Shown: positions 36,366 to 45,628, counted from the stretch's first letter. The stretch: DNA of 64,000 bases from Aquisalimonas lutea (GCF_030409225.1 NZ_JAUFPK010000005.1:172900-236899); one strand, 5' to 3'. Numbers and translations: made by a program. Notes: generated from the sequence alone by a model not told the origin.

Positions 36366-36917
36366 CTACAGCATCCCCGTCTGCAGCTTGGCCGCGTCGG
36401 TCATCATTTCCGCGGACCAGGGCGGGTCGAAGACGAGCTCCACGTTGCACGTCTCGATGGTCGGCACCAGCTCCACCTTGTGCTTGACGTCGCTGGCGAT
36501 GATATCGCCCATGCCGCAGCCGGGCGCCGTCAGCGTCATCTGGATGTCCACGCGCCGCCGGTCGTCCTCGATCCGCTCGATGTTGCAGTAGTACACCAGC
36601 CCCAGCTCGACGATGTCGATGGGGATCTCCGGATCGAAGCAGGTATGCAGCTGCTCCCAGACCAGCGCCTCGACGTCCTGGTCGGTGGCGTTGTCCGGCA
36701 GCTCGGGCAGCGGCGTGGGCTCCTTGCCGATGGCGTCGGCGTCCACGCCGGCGATGCGGAACAGGTTGCCCTGGATATAGACGGTGTAGCTGCCGCCCAA
36801 GGCCTGGGTGATGACGCCCTCCACGCCCTCGGGGATGGTGCCCGACTCGCCCGCGGGGATGACCACGGCATCGCAGTCGCGATTGAAAACAACGGGTTCG
36901 CCGCCCGGGCTGAACAT
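36366..36917 (-). CDS. sufT: Fe-S cluster assembly protein SufT (MIP18 family)
   Basis: 183 residues. The C-terminal half is the MIP18/DUF59 domain: EIPIDIVELGLVYYCNIERI, MTLTAPGCGMGDIIASDVKH and VELVFDPPWSAEMMTDAAK. The cysteine in TAPGCGMG is the position used in Fe-S cluster transfer. The N-terminal part (about 1-70, GGSYTVYIQGNLFRIAG) is the extra domain of bacterial SufT. Usually found with suf genes; here it stands alone between two convergent or divergent neighbours. Confidence 0.92.
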   Translation of the reverse strand: MFSPGGEPVVFNRDCDAVVIPAGESGTIPEGVEGVITQALGGSYTVYIQGNLFRIAGVDADAIGKEPTPLPELPDNATDQDVEALVWEQLHTCFDPEIPIDIVELGLVYYCNIERIEDDRRRVDIQMTLTAPGCGMGDIIASDVKHKVELVPTIETCNVELVFDPPWSAEMMTDAAKLQTGML

Positions 36918-36971
36918 GCTGACCTCCGCCTGCCGTCATACTGACTGGCAATCCGTACCGATTTCGTCCTT

Positions 36972-36977
36972 ATTCTA
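36972..36977 (-). promoter_or_regulatory. Possible extended -10 for sufT
   Basis: On the minus strand the bases read TGG then TAGAAT (complement of 36972-36977), an extended -10 about 60 bases before the sufT ATG. No clear -35 is seen. Confidence 0.35.
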
Positions 36978-37078
36978 CCAGCACAGTTCCCGTTCGTCGT
37001 CGCTGTACCCGTTGCATTTTGCCCCGCTGTCGGTGACCGTACTGCATGACTCCCGGCAACCGCGATGAGGACGGCGCG

Positions 37079-38260
37079 ATGGCGAACCCGGACGGCGGAA
37101 AGGACAAGCAGTGGCGGGTGGCCGTGCTGCCCGGCGACGGCATCGGCCCGGAAGTGATGGCGGTCACCGTGGAGGCCCTGCGCGCGCTGGCGGAGCAGGG
37201 CGGCCCGGACCTGGTGCTGGACGAGCTGCCCTGGCCCTCCCACCGCTGGCACCGGGACAACGGGCGCATCATGCCCGAGGACTGGCACGCGGTCCTGTCC
37301 GGCTACGACGCCATTCTCCTGGGCGCGCTGGGTGATCCCGGGCCTTCCAGCGACCCCGGGCGCTATCTGCTCCCGGATGCGGTGTCGCTCGCGCCGCTGC
37401 TGGACATCCGCAAGGGCTTCGACCAGTGGGCCTGCGAGCGTCCCGCCATGCTGCTGGAGGGGGCGCCGCGCTACCTGGCCGACGAGCGCGCCCGGGATCT
37501 CGACATGCTGGTCATCCGCGAGAACAGCGAGGGCGAGTACGTCGGCCAGGGCGGACGTCTTGCCCCCGGGAGCCCGCGGGAGGTCGCCACCCAGATGGAG
37601 GTGTTCACGCGCGCGGGGGCCGAGCGCATCTTCCGCCATGCCTTCGAGCGCGCCGCGGCGCGCGCCGGCGAGCGCCGGGCCGGCCAGCGGCGCGACCGGC
37701 AGTTCCCGCTGCCGGACGGCGGCACCGCGCATGCCCAGGTATGCCTGGTCACCAAGCGCAACGCCCTGCGCTACTGGGGCGAGATGTACACCGAGGTGTT
37801 CGCCGCGGTGGCAGAGGAGTTCCCCGACGTGGCGACCCATCACGAGCTGGTGGACGCGGCCTGCATGAAGTTCGTCATGAGTCCGTGGCAGTTCGACGTC
37901 GTGGTGGCCAGCAACCTGCAGGGCGACATTCTCACCGACCTCGCTGCCGTGCTCAGCGGCGGCATGGGCGTCGCGCCGTCGTGCAACCTCAATCCGTCGG
38001 ATCGCCGCCAGCCCCCGATGTTCGAGCCCACCCACGGCAGTGCCCCGGATATAGCCGGGCAGAACCTGGCGGGGCCCCAGGCCATGCTGCTCACCGCCGC
38101 CATGATGCTGGACTGGATGGGCGAGGAGGACGCCCGCGCCGCGCGCGCCGCGTCGCGCCTGCGCACCGCGGTGGAGTCGGACCTGCGCGTCCACGGCACG
38201 GCCCAGCGGGCCACCACGGTGATCGGCGAGGCCGTCGTGAAGGCCCTCGAGGCCGTGTGA
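37079..38260 (+). CDS. Isocitrate/isopropylmalate dehydrogenase family, TtuC-like
   Basis: NAD-dependent beta-decarboxylating dehydrogenase, closest by motif layout to tartrate/D-malate dehydrogenases. 393 residues from ATG 37079, which has GAGGA 7 bases upstream. AVLPGDGIGPEVM opens the protein, LLDIRKGFDQW with ACERP supplies substrate arginines, VIRENSEGEYVG the family block, HELVDAACMKFVMSPWQFDV the metal Asp and FEPTHGSAPDIAGQN the NAD site. A basic insertion (ARAGERRAGQRRDRQFPLPD) makes it longer than usual. Product and substrate are inferred only. Confidence 0.85.
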   Translation: MANPDGGKDKQWRVAVLPGDGIGPEVMAVTVEALRALAEQGGPDLVLDELPWPSHRWHRDNGRIMPEDWHAVLSGYDAILLGALGDPGPSSDPGRYLLPDAVSLAPLLDIRKGFDQWACERPAMLLEGAPRYLADERARDLDMLVIRENSEGEYVGQGGRLAPGSPREVATQMEVFTRAGAERIFRHAFERAAARAGERRAGQRRDRQFPLPDGGTAHAQVCLVTKRNALRYWGEMYTEVFAAVAEEFPDVATHHELVDAACMKFVMSPWQFDVVVASNLQGDILTDLAAVLSGGMGVAPSCNLNPSDRRQPPMFEPTHGSAPDIAGQNLAGPQAMLLTAAMMLDWMGEEDARAARAASRLRTAVESDLRVHGTAQRATTVIGEAVVKALEAV

Positions 38261-38288
38261 TGCCCGTCGTCGTGCCCGCGGCAGCGGT

Positions 38289-38318
38289 TTGAAGGCCCGC
38301 AACAGACGGGTGTAGACT
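38289..38318 (+). promoter_or_regulatory. Promoter-like site for the class-III aminotransferase gene
   Basis: TTGAAG (38289-38294) and TAGACT (38313-38318) with an 18-base spacer, 36 bases before the ATG at 38354. Confidence 0.45.
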
Positions 38319-38353
38319 TCGTTTTTGTTTCTCCGCCCCTGAGGAGGTCCCCA

Positions 38354-39622
38354 ATGACCAGCGCTCCCGGTCAGTTGACGCCGTTGATGAAGCAGTCGTC
38401 CGGTATTACCGCCACCCGTGGCGAGGGCATGTACCTCTTCGACGAGGCGGGCAACCGCTACATGGATTTCAGCTCGGGCATCGGCGTCACCGGAACCGGC
38501 CACTGCCACCCGAAGGTGGTGGCGGCGGCGCAGGAGCAGGTGGGGCGGCTGATCCACGGCCAGTACGCCATCATGAAGCACCCACCGCTGGAGACCATGG
38601 CGGCCCGCCTGGGCGAGCGCATGCCCGAGGGGCTGAGCTCGATCTTCTTCTCCAACGCGGGCACCGAGGCGGTGGAGGCGTCGATCCGCCTGGCGCGCCA
38701 GGCCACGGGGCGGCCCAACATCATCACCTTCCAGGGGTGCTTCCACGGCCGCACCATGGGCTCGCTGTCGACGACCACGTCCAGCGTCGGGCTGCGCGCC
38801 GGCGTCCAGCCGCTGATGGGCGGCGTCATCGTGGCGCCGTTCCCGAACACCTACCGCCTGCGCATGGATGAGCAGACGGCGACGGAGTTCTGCCTGCGGG
38901 AGCTGGACAACATCCTGCACACCCAGTCGGCGCCGAAGGAGACGGCGGCGATGCTCATCGAGCCCATCCAGGGCGAGGCCGGCTACGTGCCGGCGAACAC
39001 CGCGTTCATGCAGGGGCTGCGGGAGATCTGCGACCGCCACGACATCCTGCTGATCATGGACGAGGTGCAGGCCGGGTACGGGCGCAGCGGCCTGTTCTGG
39101 GGGCATCAGCATTTCGACGTCAAGCCGGATATCGTGCTCACCGCCAAGGGGCTCGCCAGCGGCTTCCCGCTGTCGGCCATGGCGGCGCGGCCGGAGACCA
39201 TGGAAAAGGGCTGGCCCGGCTCCCAGGGCGGCACCTACGGTGGCAACGCGGTGGCCTGCGCGGCCGCCCTGGCGACGCTGGAGGTCTTCGACGAGGAAGG
39301 CCTGGTGGAGAACGCCGCCACCCAGGGTGCGCGGCTGCGCAAGCAGCTCGACGAGCTCAAGGCCGACAACCCGGCCATCGGTGATGTCCGTGGCAAGGGC
39401 CTGATGCAGGGCACGGAGATCGTCGACGGCGACGGCAATCCGGACGGCGACCGCGCCATGCGCATCCTTCAGGAGGCCGAGAAGCGGGGGCTCGTGATGA
39501 TCCGCTGCGGCGCCTACGGCGGGCAGATCGTCCGCTGGCTGCCGCCGCTGATCGTCACCGGCGAGCAGATCGACGAGGGGGTCGGCATCTTCGCCGAGGC
39601 GCTCAAGGCGTCCGCGCGGTAA
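38354..39622 (+). CDS. Class-III PLP aminotransferase, GABA-transaminase-like
   Basis: Omega-amino acid transaminase, 422 residues. FFSNAGTEAVEASIRLAR binds the PLP phosphate, ILLIMDEVQAGYGRSG holds the Asp (D236) that contacts the PLP nitrogen, and DIVLTAKGLASGFPLS the PLP lysine (K265). GAGGAGG precedes the ATG. The succinate-semialdehyde dehydrogenase encoded at 41510-42961 would use the product of GABA transamination, so a GabT role is plausible. beta-Alanine or other omega-amino substrates are alternatives. Confidence 0.88.
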   Translation: MTSAPGQLTPLMKQSSGITATRGEGMYLFDEAGNRYMDFSSGIGVTGTGHCHPKVVAAAQEQVGRLIHGQYAIMKHPPLETMAARLGERMPEGLSSIFFSNAGTEAVEASIRLARQATGRPNIITFQGCFHGRTMGSLSTTTSSVGLRAGVQPLMGGVIVAPFPNTYRLRMDEQTATEFCLRELDNILHTQSAPKETAAMLIEPIQGEAGYVPANTAFMQGLREICDRHDILLIMDEVQAGYGRSGLFWGHQHFDVKPDIVLTAKGLASGFPLSAMAARPETMEKGWPGSQGGTYGGNAVACAAALATLEVFDEEGLVENAATQGARLRKQLDELKADNPAIGDVRGKGLMQGTEIVDGDGNPDGDRAMRILQEAEKRGLVMIRCGAYGGQIVRWLPPLIVTGEQIDEGVGIFAEALKASAR

Positions 39623-39682
39623 GCTCCGGGGAACACGCCCCGCGATCGTCGCGGCTTGTAAGGCAACAGGAGTAGGAGACCG

Positions 39683-40360
39683 ATGGATCTCGCTTCCATT
39701 CGCAGCGCATACCGGCGTTACGCCCGGTATTACGACCGTGTCTTCGGCCCGGTGTTCGCCCCGGGGCGGCATGTTGCCATGGAGATGCTCAACCAGAAGC
39801 CCGGGCAGCGGATCCTGGAGGTCGGCGTCGGAACCGGCCTGTCGCTGCCGGATTACGACCCGCGCACCCGCGTGGTCGGCATCGATATCTCCCCGGAGAT
39901 GCTCGACATCGCCCGGGATCGTGCCGAGCGGGAATGCCCCGAGGGCCAGGTCGAGGATCTCCTGGTCATGGATGCCGAGGCGCTGGAGTTCCCGGACAAC
40001 AGCTTCGACAGCATCGCCTGCATGTACGTCGCCTCCGTGGTGCCGAACCCGGACCGGCTGATCAGCGAGATGCGACGGGTCTGCCGGCCCGGCGGCGATA
40101 TCCTCATCCTCAATCATTTCGCGTCCCGCAATCCCGTCCTGCGCGGTCTCGAGAAGGGCCTGCGCCCGCTGTCCAAGCTGGTGGGCTTCCGCCCGGACAT
40201 GGACCTGGACACGCTGCCCGACCACGAGGGCTTCCAGCGGCTGGCCGTGCACAACACGAACCTCTTCGGCTACTGGAAGCTGGTGCACTATTGCAACGGC
40301 ACCGATGACGAGGGCGGCTCCGACGACGCCGCTGCGGTGAAGACCGCTGCCGCCCGTTAG
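39683..40360 (+). CDS. SAM-dependent methyltransferase, PmtA-like
   Basis: Class-I methyltransferase, 225 residues. RILEVGVGTGLSLPDY (43-58) is motif I and VVGIDISPEMLDIA motif II. YARYYDRVFGPVFAPGR at the N-terminus and NPDRLISEMRRVCRPGGDIL follow. The YDRVFGPVF beginning and the C-terminal HNTNLFGYWKLVHYCN resemble phosphatidylethanolamine N-methyltransferases of the PmtA/rhodobacter type, which make phosphatidylcholine; that identification is tentative. The gene stands alone after the aminotransferase. Confidence 0.82.
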   Translation: MDLASIRSAYRRYARYYDRVFGPVFAPGRHVAMEMLNQKPGQRILEVGVGTGLSLPDYDPRTRVVGIDISPEMLDIARDRAERECPEGQVEDLLVMDAEALEFPDNSFDSIACMYVASVVPNPDRLISEMRRVCRPGGDILILNHFASRNPVLRGLEKGLRPLSKLVGFRPDMDLDTLPDHEGFQRLAVHNTNLFGYWKLVHYCNGTDDEGGSDDAAAVKTAAAR

Positions 40361-40425
40361 CATTGCCGCTGCGCCGGCCCGTCCCGGCGTGATGCCGGGC
40401 GGCCGTCGGTGAATGCAATCGCGCC

Positions 40426-41358
40426 ATGAACGTCGTCCTCACCATCGCCCTGCCGTTCTTCGCCCTGATCTTCACCGGCATGATCGCGGGCCGGACCCGC
40501 CTGATGCCCGGGGAGACCATCGCCGGGCTGAACACCTTCGTGTTCTATTTCGCCCTGCCGGCGCTGCTGATCACCAGCATCGCCGACGCCCCCGTGCGCG
40601 ACCTGGGCGAGCCGGCGCTGTTCTTCGCCTGGCTGCTCCCCGGCGGCGCGCTGTTCGCGGGGACATTCGGGCTCATGCGCGTGCTGTTCGGGGGTGACGC
40701 GGCCACGCGGGCCGTCCAGGCCCTGACCGCGTCGTTCGCCAACGTCGGCTTCGTCGGGCTGCCGCTGGTCATCGCGGCCCTGGGCACGGATGCCACCCCT
40801 TCGGCCGCCGTGGTCATCGTCGTGGATACCGCCATCATGATCGGCGTTGCCACCGCCGTCATCGAGGTGGCCCAGGGCGGCAGCGGCAACCTGCCGCATG
40901 CCGTGCGCACCGCCGCCATGGGAGTGGCGCGCAATCCGCTGATCGGTGCCTCGGCGGTGGGCGTGGTGCTGAGCGCTGCGTCGGTGTCGGTGCCGGCGCC
41001 GGTGTTCTCCTACCTGGAGCTCCTGGGGGCGTCGGCCGGACCGGCCGCGCTGTTCGCGCTGGGCGCCACGCTGGCCCGCCAGCGCCTGGGCAGCCAGGCG
41101 AAGGAGACCGGGGTCCTGGTCCTGCTGAAGCTGGTGGCCCACCCGCTGCTGGTCTGGGGCGCGACCTCGGCCCTGGACGTGGGGTCGACGGCCCAGAAGG
41201 CGCTCATCATCATGGCGTCATTGCCGGTGGCGGCCAACGTCTACGTGCTGGCGCAGCGCTACCGCGTCAACATCTCCGGCGCCTCGTCGGCGATCCTGGT
41301 GACCACCGTGATCGCCGTGGCCAGCGTCTCGGTGGTGCTGCACCTGCTGGTGGGGTAG
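40426..41358 (+). CDS. AEC-family transporter
   Basis: Auxin-efflux-carrier-type secondary transporter of the inner membrane, 310 residues with about ten hydrophobic helices in two inverted halves. LMPGETIAGLNTFVFYFALPA near residue 24, ANVGFVGLPLVIAALG at the centre of half one and LPVAANVYVLAQRYRVN in the second half are the usual family blocks. Substrates are often small organic acids such as malate, but none can be assigned here. Convergent with gabD, with a strong hairpin between. Confidence 0.88.
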   Translation: MNVVLTIALPFFALIFTGMIAGRTRLMPGETIAGLNTFVFYFALPALLITSIADAPVRDLGEPALFFAWLLPGGALFAGTFGLMRVLFGGDAATRAVQALTASFANVGFVGLPLVIAALGTDATPSAAVVIVVDTAIMIGVATAVIEVAQGGSGNLPHAVRTAAMGVARNPLIGASAVGVVLSAASVSVPAPVFSYLELLGASAGPAALFALGATLARQRLGSQAKETGVLVLLKLVAHPLLVWGATSALDVGSTAQKALIIMASLPVAANVYVLAQRYRVNISGASSAILVTTVIAVASVSVVLHLLVG

Positions 41359-41450
41359 GGTCGGGCGGCATTCGGGCGGTAGCGGAGGCGAGAACCCCTG
41401 TGCCCGACCGCCGCACGGCCCCGGGGCAAGGCCGGGCCCTTGCCGGGAAT

Positions 41451-41494
41451 CGCGCCTGCGCCGCGATACCGGCCGGCACCGCGGCGCAGGCGCG
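41451..41494. terminator. 15 bp palindromic terminator between AEC transporter and gabD
   Basis: Arms 41451-41465 and 41480-41494 are exact inverted repeats around a 14-base loop that itself contains CCGG and CCGG. The position between two convergent stop codons supports a bidirectional terminator. Confidence 0.6.
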
Positions 41495-41509
41495 GCGTGT
41501 TGACAGGCC

Positions 41510-42961
41510 CTAGCTGCCCCGCGGCACCGTCTGCGGCTCGACGAACTCGAACAGACCCTCCAGGCCGCCTTCGCGGCCGTAGCCGGACTGCTTCATGCCG
41601 CCGAAGGGGGCCTCGGGTGCCGGCCCCGAGCCGGTGTTGTAGCCCACGTGGGCGAACTCCAGCGCGGCGATTACCCGCTGCGCGCGCGCATCGTCGCCGG
41701 TGAACAGGTACGAGGCGAGGCCGAACTCGGTCTGGTTGGCCATCTCGATGGCCTGGGCCTCGCTGCTGAAGGTGGCGATGGGCACCAGCGGCCCGAAGGT
41801 CTCCTCCTTCCAGCAGGCCATCTGCGGGCTCACCCCCAGGACGATGGTGGGCGGGAAGAAGCCGCCCCAGTCGTTCTCCAGCGACGGCGGAACGTCGCCC
41901 ATGACCAGCTCGGCACCCTTGTCCAGGGCGTCGGTGAGATGGCGGCGGACCTTCTCGTAGCCGTTGCGATCCACCAGCGGGCCCAGATCCGTGTCGGGCT
42001 CCAGCCCGTCGCCCACCTTGAGCTTGCTGGCCCGGGCCTTGACCCGCTCGGCGAAGTCCGCGGCCACGCTCTCGTGGACCATGATGCGGTTGGCGCACAC
42101 GCAGGTCTGCCCGCCGCCGCGGAACTTGTTGCCGATGAGGTTCTCCGCGGCAGCGTCAAGGTCGGCATCCTCGAAGACGATGTAGGGGGCGTTGCCGCCC
42201 AGCTCCAGGGTGAGCTTCTTGACCTGCGGCGCGCTGCGCTCGATGAGCTCCCGGCCCACCTCGGTGGAGCCGGTGAAGCTCAGCACGCGGATATCGGGAT
42301 GATCACACAGGGTGTCGCCGATGGGGCCGGCGGAGCCGGTGACCAGGTTGACCTTGCCCGGCGGCAGGTCCAGTGCCTGGTCCAGCAGGCTGAACAGCGC
42401 CACCATGGTCAGCGGCGTCTTGGACGACGGCTTGATTACGCAGGGACAGTCCGCCGCCAGCGCCGCCGAGAGCTTCTTGGCGATCATGCCGATGGGGAAG
42501 TTCCACGGCGTCACCAGGGCGACCGCGCCGGCGGGCCGGTAGTGCACCGTCCAGGTGCAGTTGCGCGGCTTCTCGTCCAGCACGCGGGGCGCCAGCGCGT
42601 CCATGTGCTCCGCGCAGTAGCGGAAGAAGCCGGCGGCGTAGTCCACCTCGCCCTGGGCCTCCTTCCACGGCTTGCCGTGCTCCATGCACAGGATGCGGCC
42701 GAGCTCCTCGCGGTTGTCCTGCAGCGCCTGGACGATGCCGTTCAGCCAGGTGCGGCGCTGCTCCAGGCTCGCCGGGGTCTTGAGCGCCTCACGGGCGGCT
42801 TCCACGGCGCGGGTGGTCTCCTCGGGGCCCATGCCCGGGACCTGGGCCAGCGTGGCCCCGTCCACGGGGTTGTACACCGTCAGCGTCTTGCCGCTGTCGG
42901 CGTCCACCCAGTGGCCGTTGATGTAGCCCTGGCAGTTTCTGAGCAATGACGATTCGAGCAT
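41510..42961 (-). CDS. gabD: NAD(P)-dependent succinate-semialdehyde dehydrogenase
   Basis: Aldehyde dehydrogenase oxidising succinate semialdehyde to succinate. 483 residues. TPWNFPIGMIAKKLSAALAA is the cofactor and substrate-entry block, FTGSTEVGRELI the nucleotide loop, LELGGNAPYIVFEDADLD contains the general-base Glu (E253) and GGGQTCVCANR the catalytic Cys (C287) with a second Cys two residues on, as in GabD. FGGMKQSGYGREGG is the C-terminal signature. It completes a GABA-to-succinate route with the aminotransferase at 38354. Confidence 0.92.
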   Translation of the reverse strand: MLESSLLRNCQGYINGHWVDADSGKTLTVYNPVDGATLAQVPGMGPEETTRAVEAAREALKTPASLEQRRTWLNGIVQALQDNREELGRILCMEHGKPWKEAQGEVDYAAGFFRYCAEHMDALAPRVLDEKPRNCTWTVHYRPAGAVALVTPWNFPIGMIAKKLSAALAADCPCVIKPSSKTPLTMVALFSLLDQALDLPPGKVNLVTGSAGPIGDTLCDHPDIRVLSFTGSTEVGRELIERSAPQVKKLTLELGGNAPYIVFEDADLDAAAENLIGNKFRGGGQTCVCANRIMVHESVAADFAERVKARASKLKVGDGLEPDTDLGPLVDRNGYEKVRRHLTDALDKGAELVMGDVPPSLENDWGGFFPPTIVLGVSPQMACWKEETFGPLVPIATFSSEAQAIEMANQTEFGLASYLFTGDDARAQRVIAALEFAHVGYNTGSGPAPEAPFGGMKQSGYGREGGLEGLFEFVEPQTVPRGS

Positions 42962-43127
42962 GGCACCCCCTCGATCTGTTCTCGATCACGAAAGCGGTCG
43001 CGCAATCCGTCCCGATGGTGCCGGTGCCCTGCGCGCACGTTCTGCCGCGCGAGCGCCGCATCGGGAAGGCCGCGGGTAAAGAACCATGTTGAATGGAACC
43101 GGGCACGACGTCCAGCGCCCGACCGGT

Positions 43128-44105
43128 TCAGCGCGTCGGGGGCACGTAGCCCCGCGCCTTGTCCACCACGTTGTGCAGGGCCTCGCCGGCCTGCCAGCGC
43201 CGCAAGTTGTCGAGGAACTGCTCGGTGAGCGCCTCGCGCCAGCCCACCACGTCACCGGCCATGTGTGCCGTGAGAACGGCCTGGGGGAAGTCCCACAGCG
43301 GGTGGTCGGCCGGCAGCGGTTCCTGCTCGAACACGTCCAGCCCCGCGCCGGCGATGTCACCGCTGCGCAGTGCCTCGACCAGGGCATCGGTATCGACAAT
43401 GGGGCCGCGCCCGATGTTGATGAACCGGGCGCCGGGCTTCATGGCCTTGAACGCCGCCCGGCCGAACAGGCCGCGTGTGGTGTCGGTCAAGGGTGCGGCC
43501 ACGACCACGTAGTCGGCGTCCGGGAGCTGCTCGAGCAGCGTCTCCTGGGCGTGCACGCGGCCGAAGTCCGGGTCGCTGTCGCGGGCGGAGCGGGCCACGG
43601 CGTCGACGGCCAGCCCCGCCGCGGCGAGCTGGCGCCCGATCCGCCGGCCGATGGCCCCGGCGCCGACGATCAGCGCCCGCTTGCCGGCGATCTGCTCGGT
43701 ATCCCGGTGCTGCCAGACATGCCGGTCCTGGTAGCGCACCGAGGCGGGCAGATCCTTGGCGAAGGCGAGCACCAGGCCCAGGACGAACTCGGCGATGGGG
43801 CCGTCGAAAATGCCGCGCGCGTTGGTGACCGGGATGGCGCTGTCCTGCAGCGCCGGGAACATGAGGGCGTCGACGCCGGCGCTGGTGGCGTGGACCCATT
43901 GCAGCTGGTCCGCCAGGTGCCAGCACTCGGCGAGCATGTCCGTGCGGAAGTCGGTGACCAGCAGGATGTCGGCCCCGGGCAGGGCGCGCTCCAGGCTCTC
44001 CCGGCTGTTCGCCAGGCGCAGCTCGGCCGCGTCCGTGACGGCGTCGAGCCCGGGCGGGAAGTCCTCGTTCTCGGCGGTGAGAACGGCGATCACCGGCTTC
44101 TGCAT
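43128..44105 (-). CDS. D-2-hydroxyacid dehydrogenase (GhrA/GhrB-like)
   Basis: NAD(P)-dependent 2-ketoacid reductase or 2-hydroxyacid dehydrogenase, 325 residues. LIVGAGAIGRRIGRQLAAAG is the Rossmann loop, VVAAPLTDTTRGLFGRAAF the middle block, FINIGRGPIVDTDAL with the catalytic Arg and AGLDVFEQEPLPADHPLW with the catalytic Glu. The expected His-Pro-His is replaced by VLTAHMAGDVVGW, which keeps His. AGGAG before ATG 44105. On the same strand as gabD, 166 bp upstream of it. Confidence 0.87.
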   Translation of the reverse strand: MQKPVIAVLTAENEDFPPGLDAVTDAAELRLANSRESLERALPGADILLVTDFRTDMLAECWHLADQLQWVHATSAGVDALMFPALQDSAIPVTNARGIFDGPIAEFVLGLVLAFAKDLPASVRYQDRHVWQHRDTEQIAGKRALIVGAGAIGRRIGRQLAAAGLAVDAVARSARDSDPDFGRVHAQETLLEQLPDADYVVVAAPLTDTTRGLFGRAAFKAMKPGARFINIGRGPIVDTDALVEALRSGDIAGAGLDVFEQEPLPADHPLWDFPQAVLTAHMAGDVVGWREALTEQFLDNLRRWQAGEALHNVVDKARGYVPPTR

Positions 44106-44200
44106 GATGTCGGGCTCCTGCGATGGCGGCACCGGCCGCGCGTGCGTGTCGGGCTGGGCCGGTTTCGTGGATGCCGGTCGAAACGGGATACTGAGCCGAC

Positions 44201-44227
44201 GTTATACAGCGGCCATGCGGCCGTCAA
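44201..44227 (-). promoter_or_regulatory. Promoter-like site for the 2-hydroxyacid dehydrogenase gene
   Basis: On the minus strand, TTGACG (complement of 44222-44227) and TATAAC (complement of 44201-44206) with a short 15-base spacer, about 95 bases before the ATG. Confidence 0.4.
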
Positions 44228-44269
44228 CCGCACCCTCTCAGGCCCCGCCACGATGGGCTTTGAGAATGC

Positions 44270-44297
44270 TTGACCCGGTGCTGCGCAGGGGCATACG
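44270..44297 (+). promoter_or_regulatory. Promoter-like site for the aminotransferase gene
   Basis: TTGACC (44270-44275) and CATACG (44292-44297), 16-base spacer, 69 bases before ATG 44367. With the minus-strand site at 44201-44227 it forms a compact divergent promoter region. Confidence 0.35.
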
Positions 44298-44366
44298 CTC
44301 CGGCTGATCAGCCCAGTGTTTGTGCGCGCACGGTGCTCGTGCACCGATCGTCCCTGCGGAGGAACC

Positions 44367-45578
44367 ATGGCAGTCAATCCCACCGAGACCGATGCCCAGG
44401 ATCTGGACGACGTACGGGACGCGAGCTGGGCGCCGGCGCTTCGTGCCATTCCGGTGGCCGGGATCCGCAAGATGGTGAATCTGGCGGCCAGCATGGAGGA
44501 TGTGGTGCATCTGTCCATCGGCCAGCCCAACTTCCCCACGCCCCGGCACATCGTCGATGCCTACATCGAGGCGCTGGAAGAAGGGCACACGGGCTATACC
44601 ATGGACGCCGGGCTGCCGGAGCTGCTCACGGCCCTGGCCGAGTACTACAGCCAGCGCTACAACCGCACGCTCACGGAAGACAACATCCTCATTACCGCCG
44701 GCTGCACCGAGGCGATGTACCTGGCGCTGACGGCGACCTCGGCGCCCGGCCGCCAGTTCCTGGTCACGGACCCGACGTTCCTGCTGTACGCGCCGCTCAT
44801 CCGCATGAACGGCGGCGAGGTGAAGTACATTCCCACGCGCGCCGAGCACGGTCACCAGCTCGATCCCCAGGAGGTGATCGACAACATCGGCATGCGCACC
44901 TACGGCATCGTGCTGAACTCGCCGAGCAACCCCACCGGGACGGTCTACCCGGCGGAGACCATCGACGCCATCTGCCAGGAGGCCGCGTACCGCGGCGTCT
45001 ACGTGTTCAGCGACGAGGTCTACGACCACCTGCTGCTGGACGACATGGAGTACCCCAGCGTGCTGCGGCACGCCATGGACCTGGACAACGTCATGGTCGC
45101 CAGCAGCTTCTCCAAGACGTTCAGCATGGCCGGGCTGCGCATCGGCTGGATCATCTCCAGCCAGGGGGCCATCAAGAAGCTGCGGCGCTACCACATGTTC
45201 ACCACCACCGTGGCCAACACCCCGGCCCAGTGGGCGGGCATCGCCGCCCTCAAGGGCGATCGCAGCTGCATCGACGACATGGTGCAGGAGTACGCCCAGC
45301 GGCGCGACCGCGTGGTCCAGCTGGTGAGCGAGACCCCGCACCTGACGGGCTACTGGCCCCAGGGGGCGTTCTACATCTTCCCGTCGCTGCCCCACGGCGC
45401 CAACGCCAACCAGGTCTGCCTGCGCATGCTCCAGGAGACCGGGGTGTGCACCGTGCCCGGCGATGCCTTCGGGGAGAGCTGCAGCAATTCCCTGCGCATC
45501 AGCTACTCGACCTCCATGGAGAAGATCGAGGAAGCCTTCGAGCGCATCGTGCCCTGGCTGGCGAAGCAGGACTTCTGA
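44367..45578 (+). CDS. Class-I/II PLP-dependent aminotransferase
   Basis: Fold-type-I aminotransferase, 403 residues. LSIGQPNFPTPRHIVDAY opens the domain, NILITAGCTEAMYLALTAT is the PLP-phosphate loop, NSPSNPTGTVYP the pyridine-contacting Asn motif, VYVFSDEVYDHL the Asp/Tyr block and VASSFSKTFSMAGLRIGWI the PLP lysine. Substrate not determined; aspartate, aromatic or alanine types are all possible. GGAGGAACC fixes ATG 44367. An enoyl-CoA hydratase gene follows after 80 bp. Confidence 0.9.
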   Translation: MAVNPTETDAQDLDDVRDASWAPALRAIPVAGIRKMVNLAASMEDVVHLSIGQPNFPTPRHIVDAYIEALEEGHTGYTMDAGLPELLTALAEYYSQRYNRTLTEDNILITAGCTEAMYLALTATSAPGRQFLVTDPTFLLYAPLIRMNGGEVKYIPTRAEHGHQLDPQEVIDNIGMRTYGIVLNSPSNPTGTVYPAETIDAICQEAAYRGVYVFSDEVYDHLLLDDMEYPSVLRHAMDLDNVMVASSFSKTFSMAGLRIGWIISSQGAIKKLRRYHMFTTTVANTPAQWAGIAALKGDRSCIDDMVQEYAQRRDRVVQLVSETPHLTGYWPQGAFYIFPSLPHGANANQVCLRMLQETGVCTVPGDAFGESCSNSLRISYSTSMEKIEEAFERIVPWLAKQDF

Positions 45579-45599
45579 CACCGATCGTCCCCATGCCCG

Positions 45600-45628
45600 C
45601 GCGCACCGCGAGCCCGCGGCCGTGCGCG
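45600..45628. terminator. Hairpin after the aminotransferase gene
   Basis: CGCGCAC (45600-45606) pairs with GTGCGCG (45622-45628). The 7 bp stem lies 22 bases after the stop and 31 bases before the next start, so it may be a weak terminator or attenuator. Confidence 0.3.

Noticed and set aside
36536-40363. Long minus-strand open frame across the TtuC-like, aminotransferase and methyltransferase genes
   Set aside because: Same G+C artefact. Low-complexity His/Gln/Arg sequence, and it crosses three well-supported plus-strand genes and their intergenic gaps.
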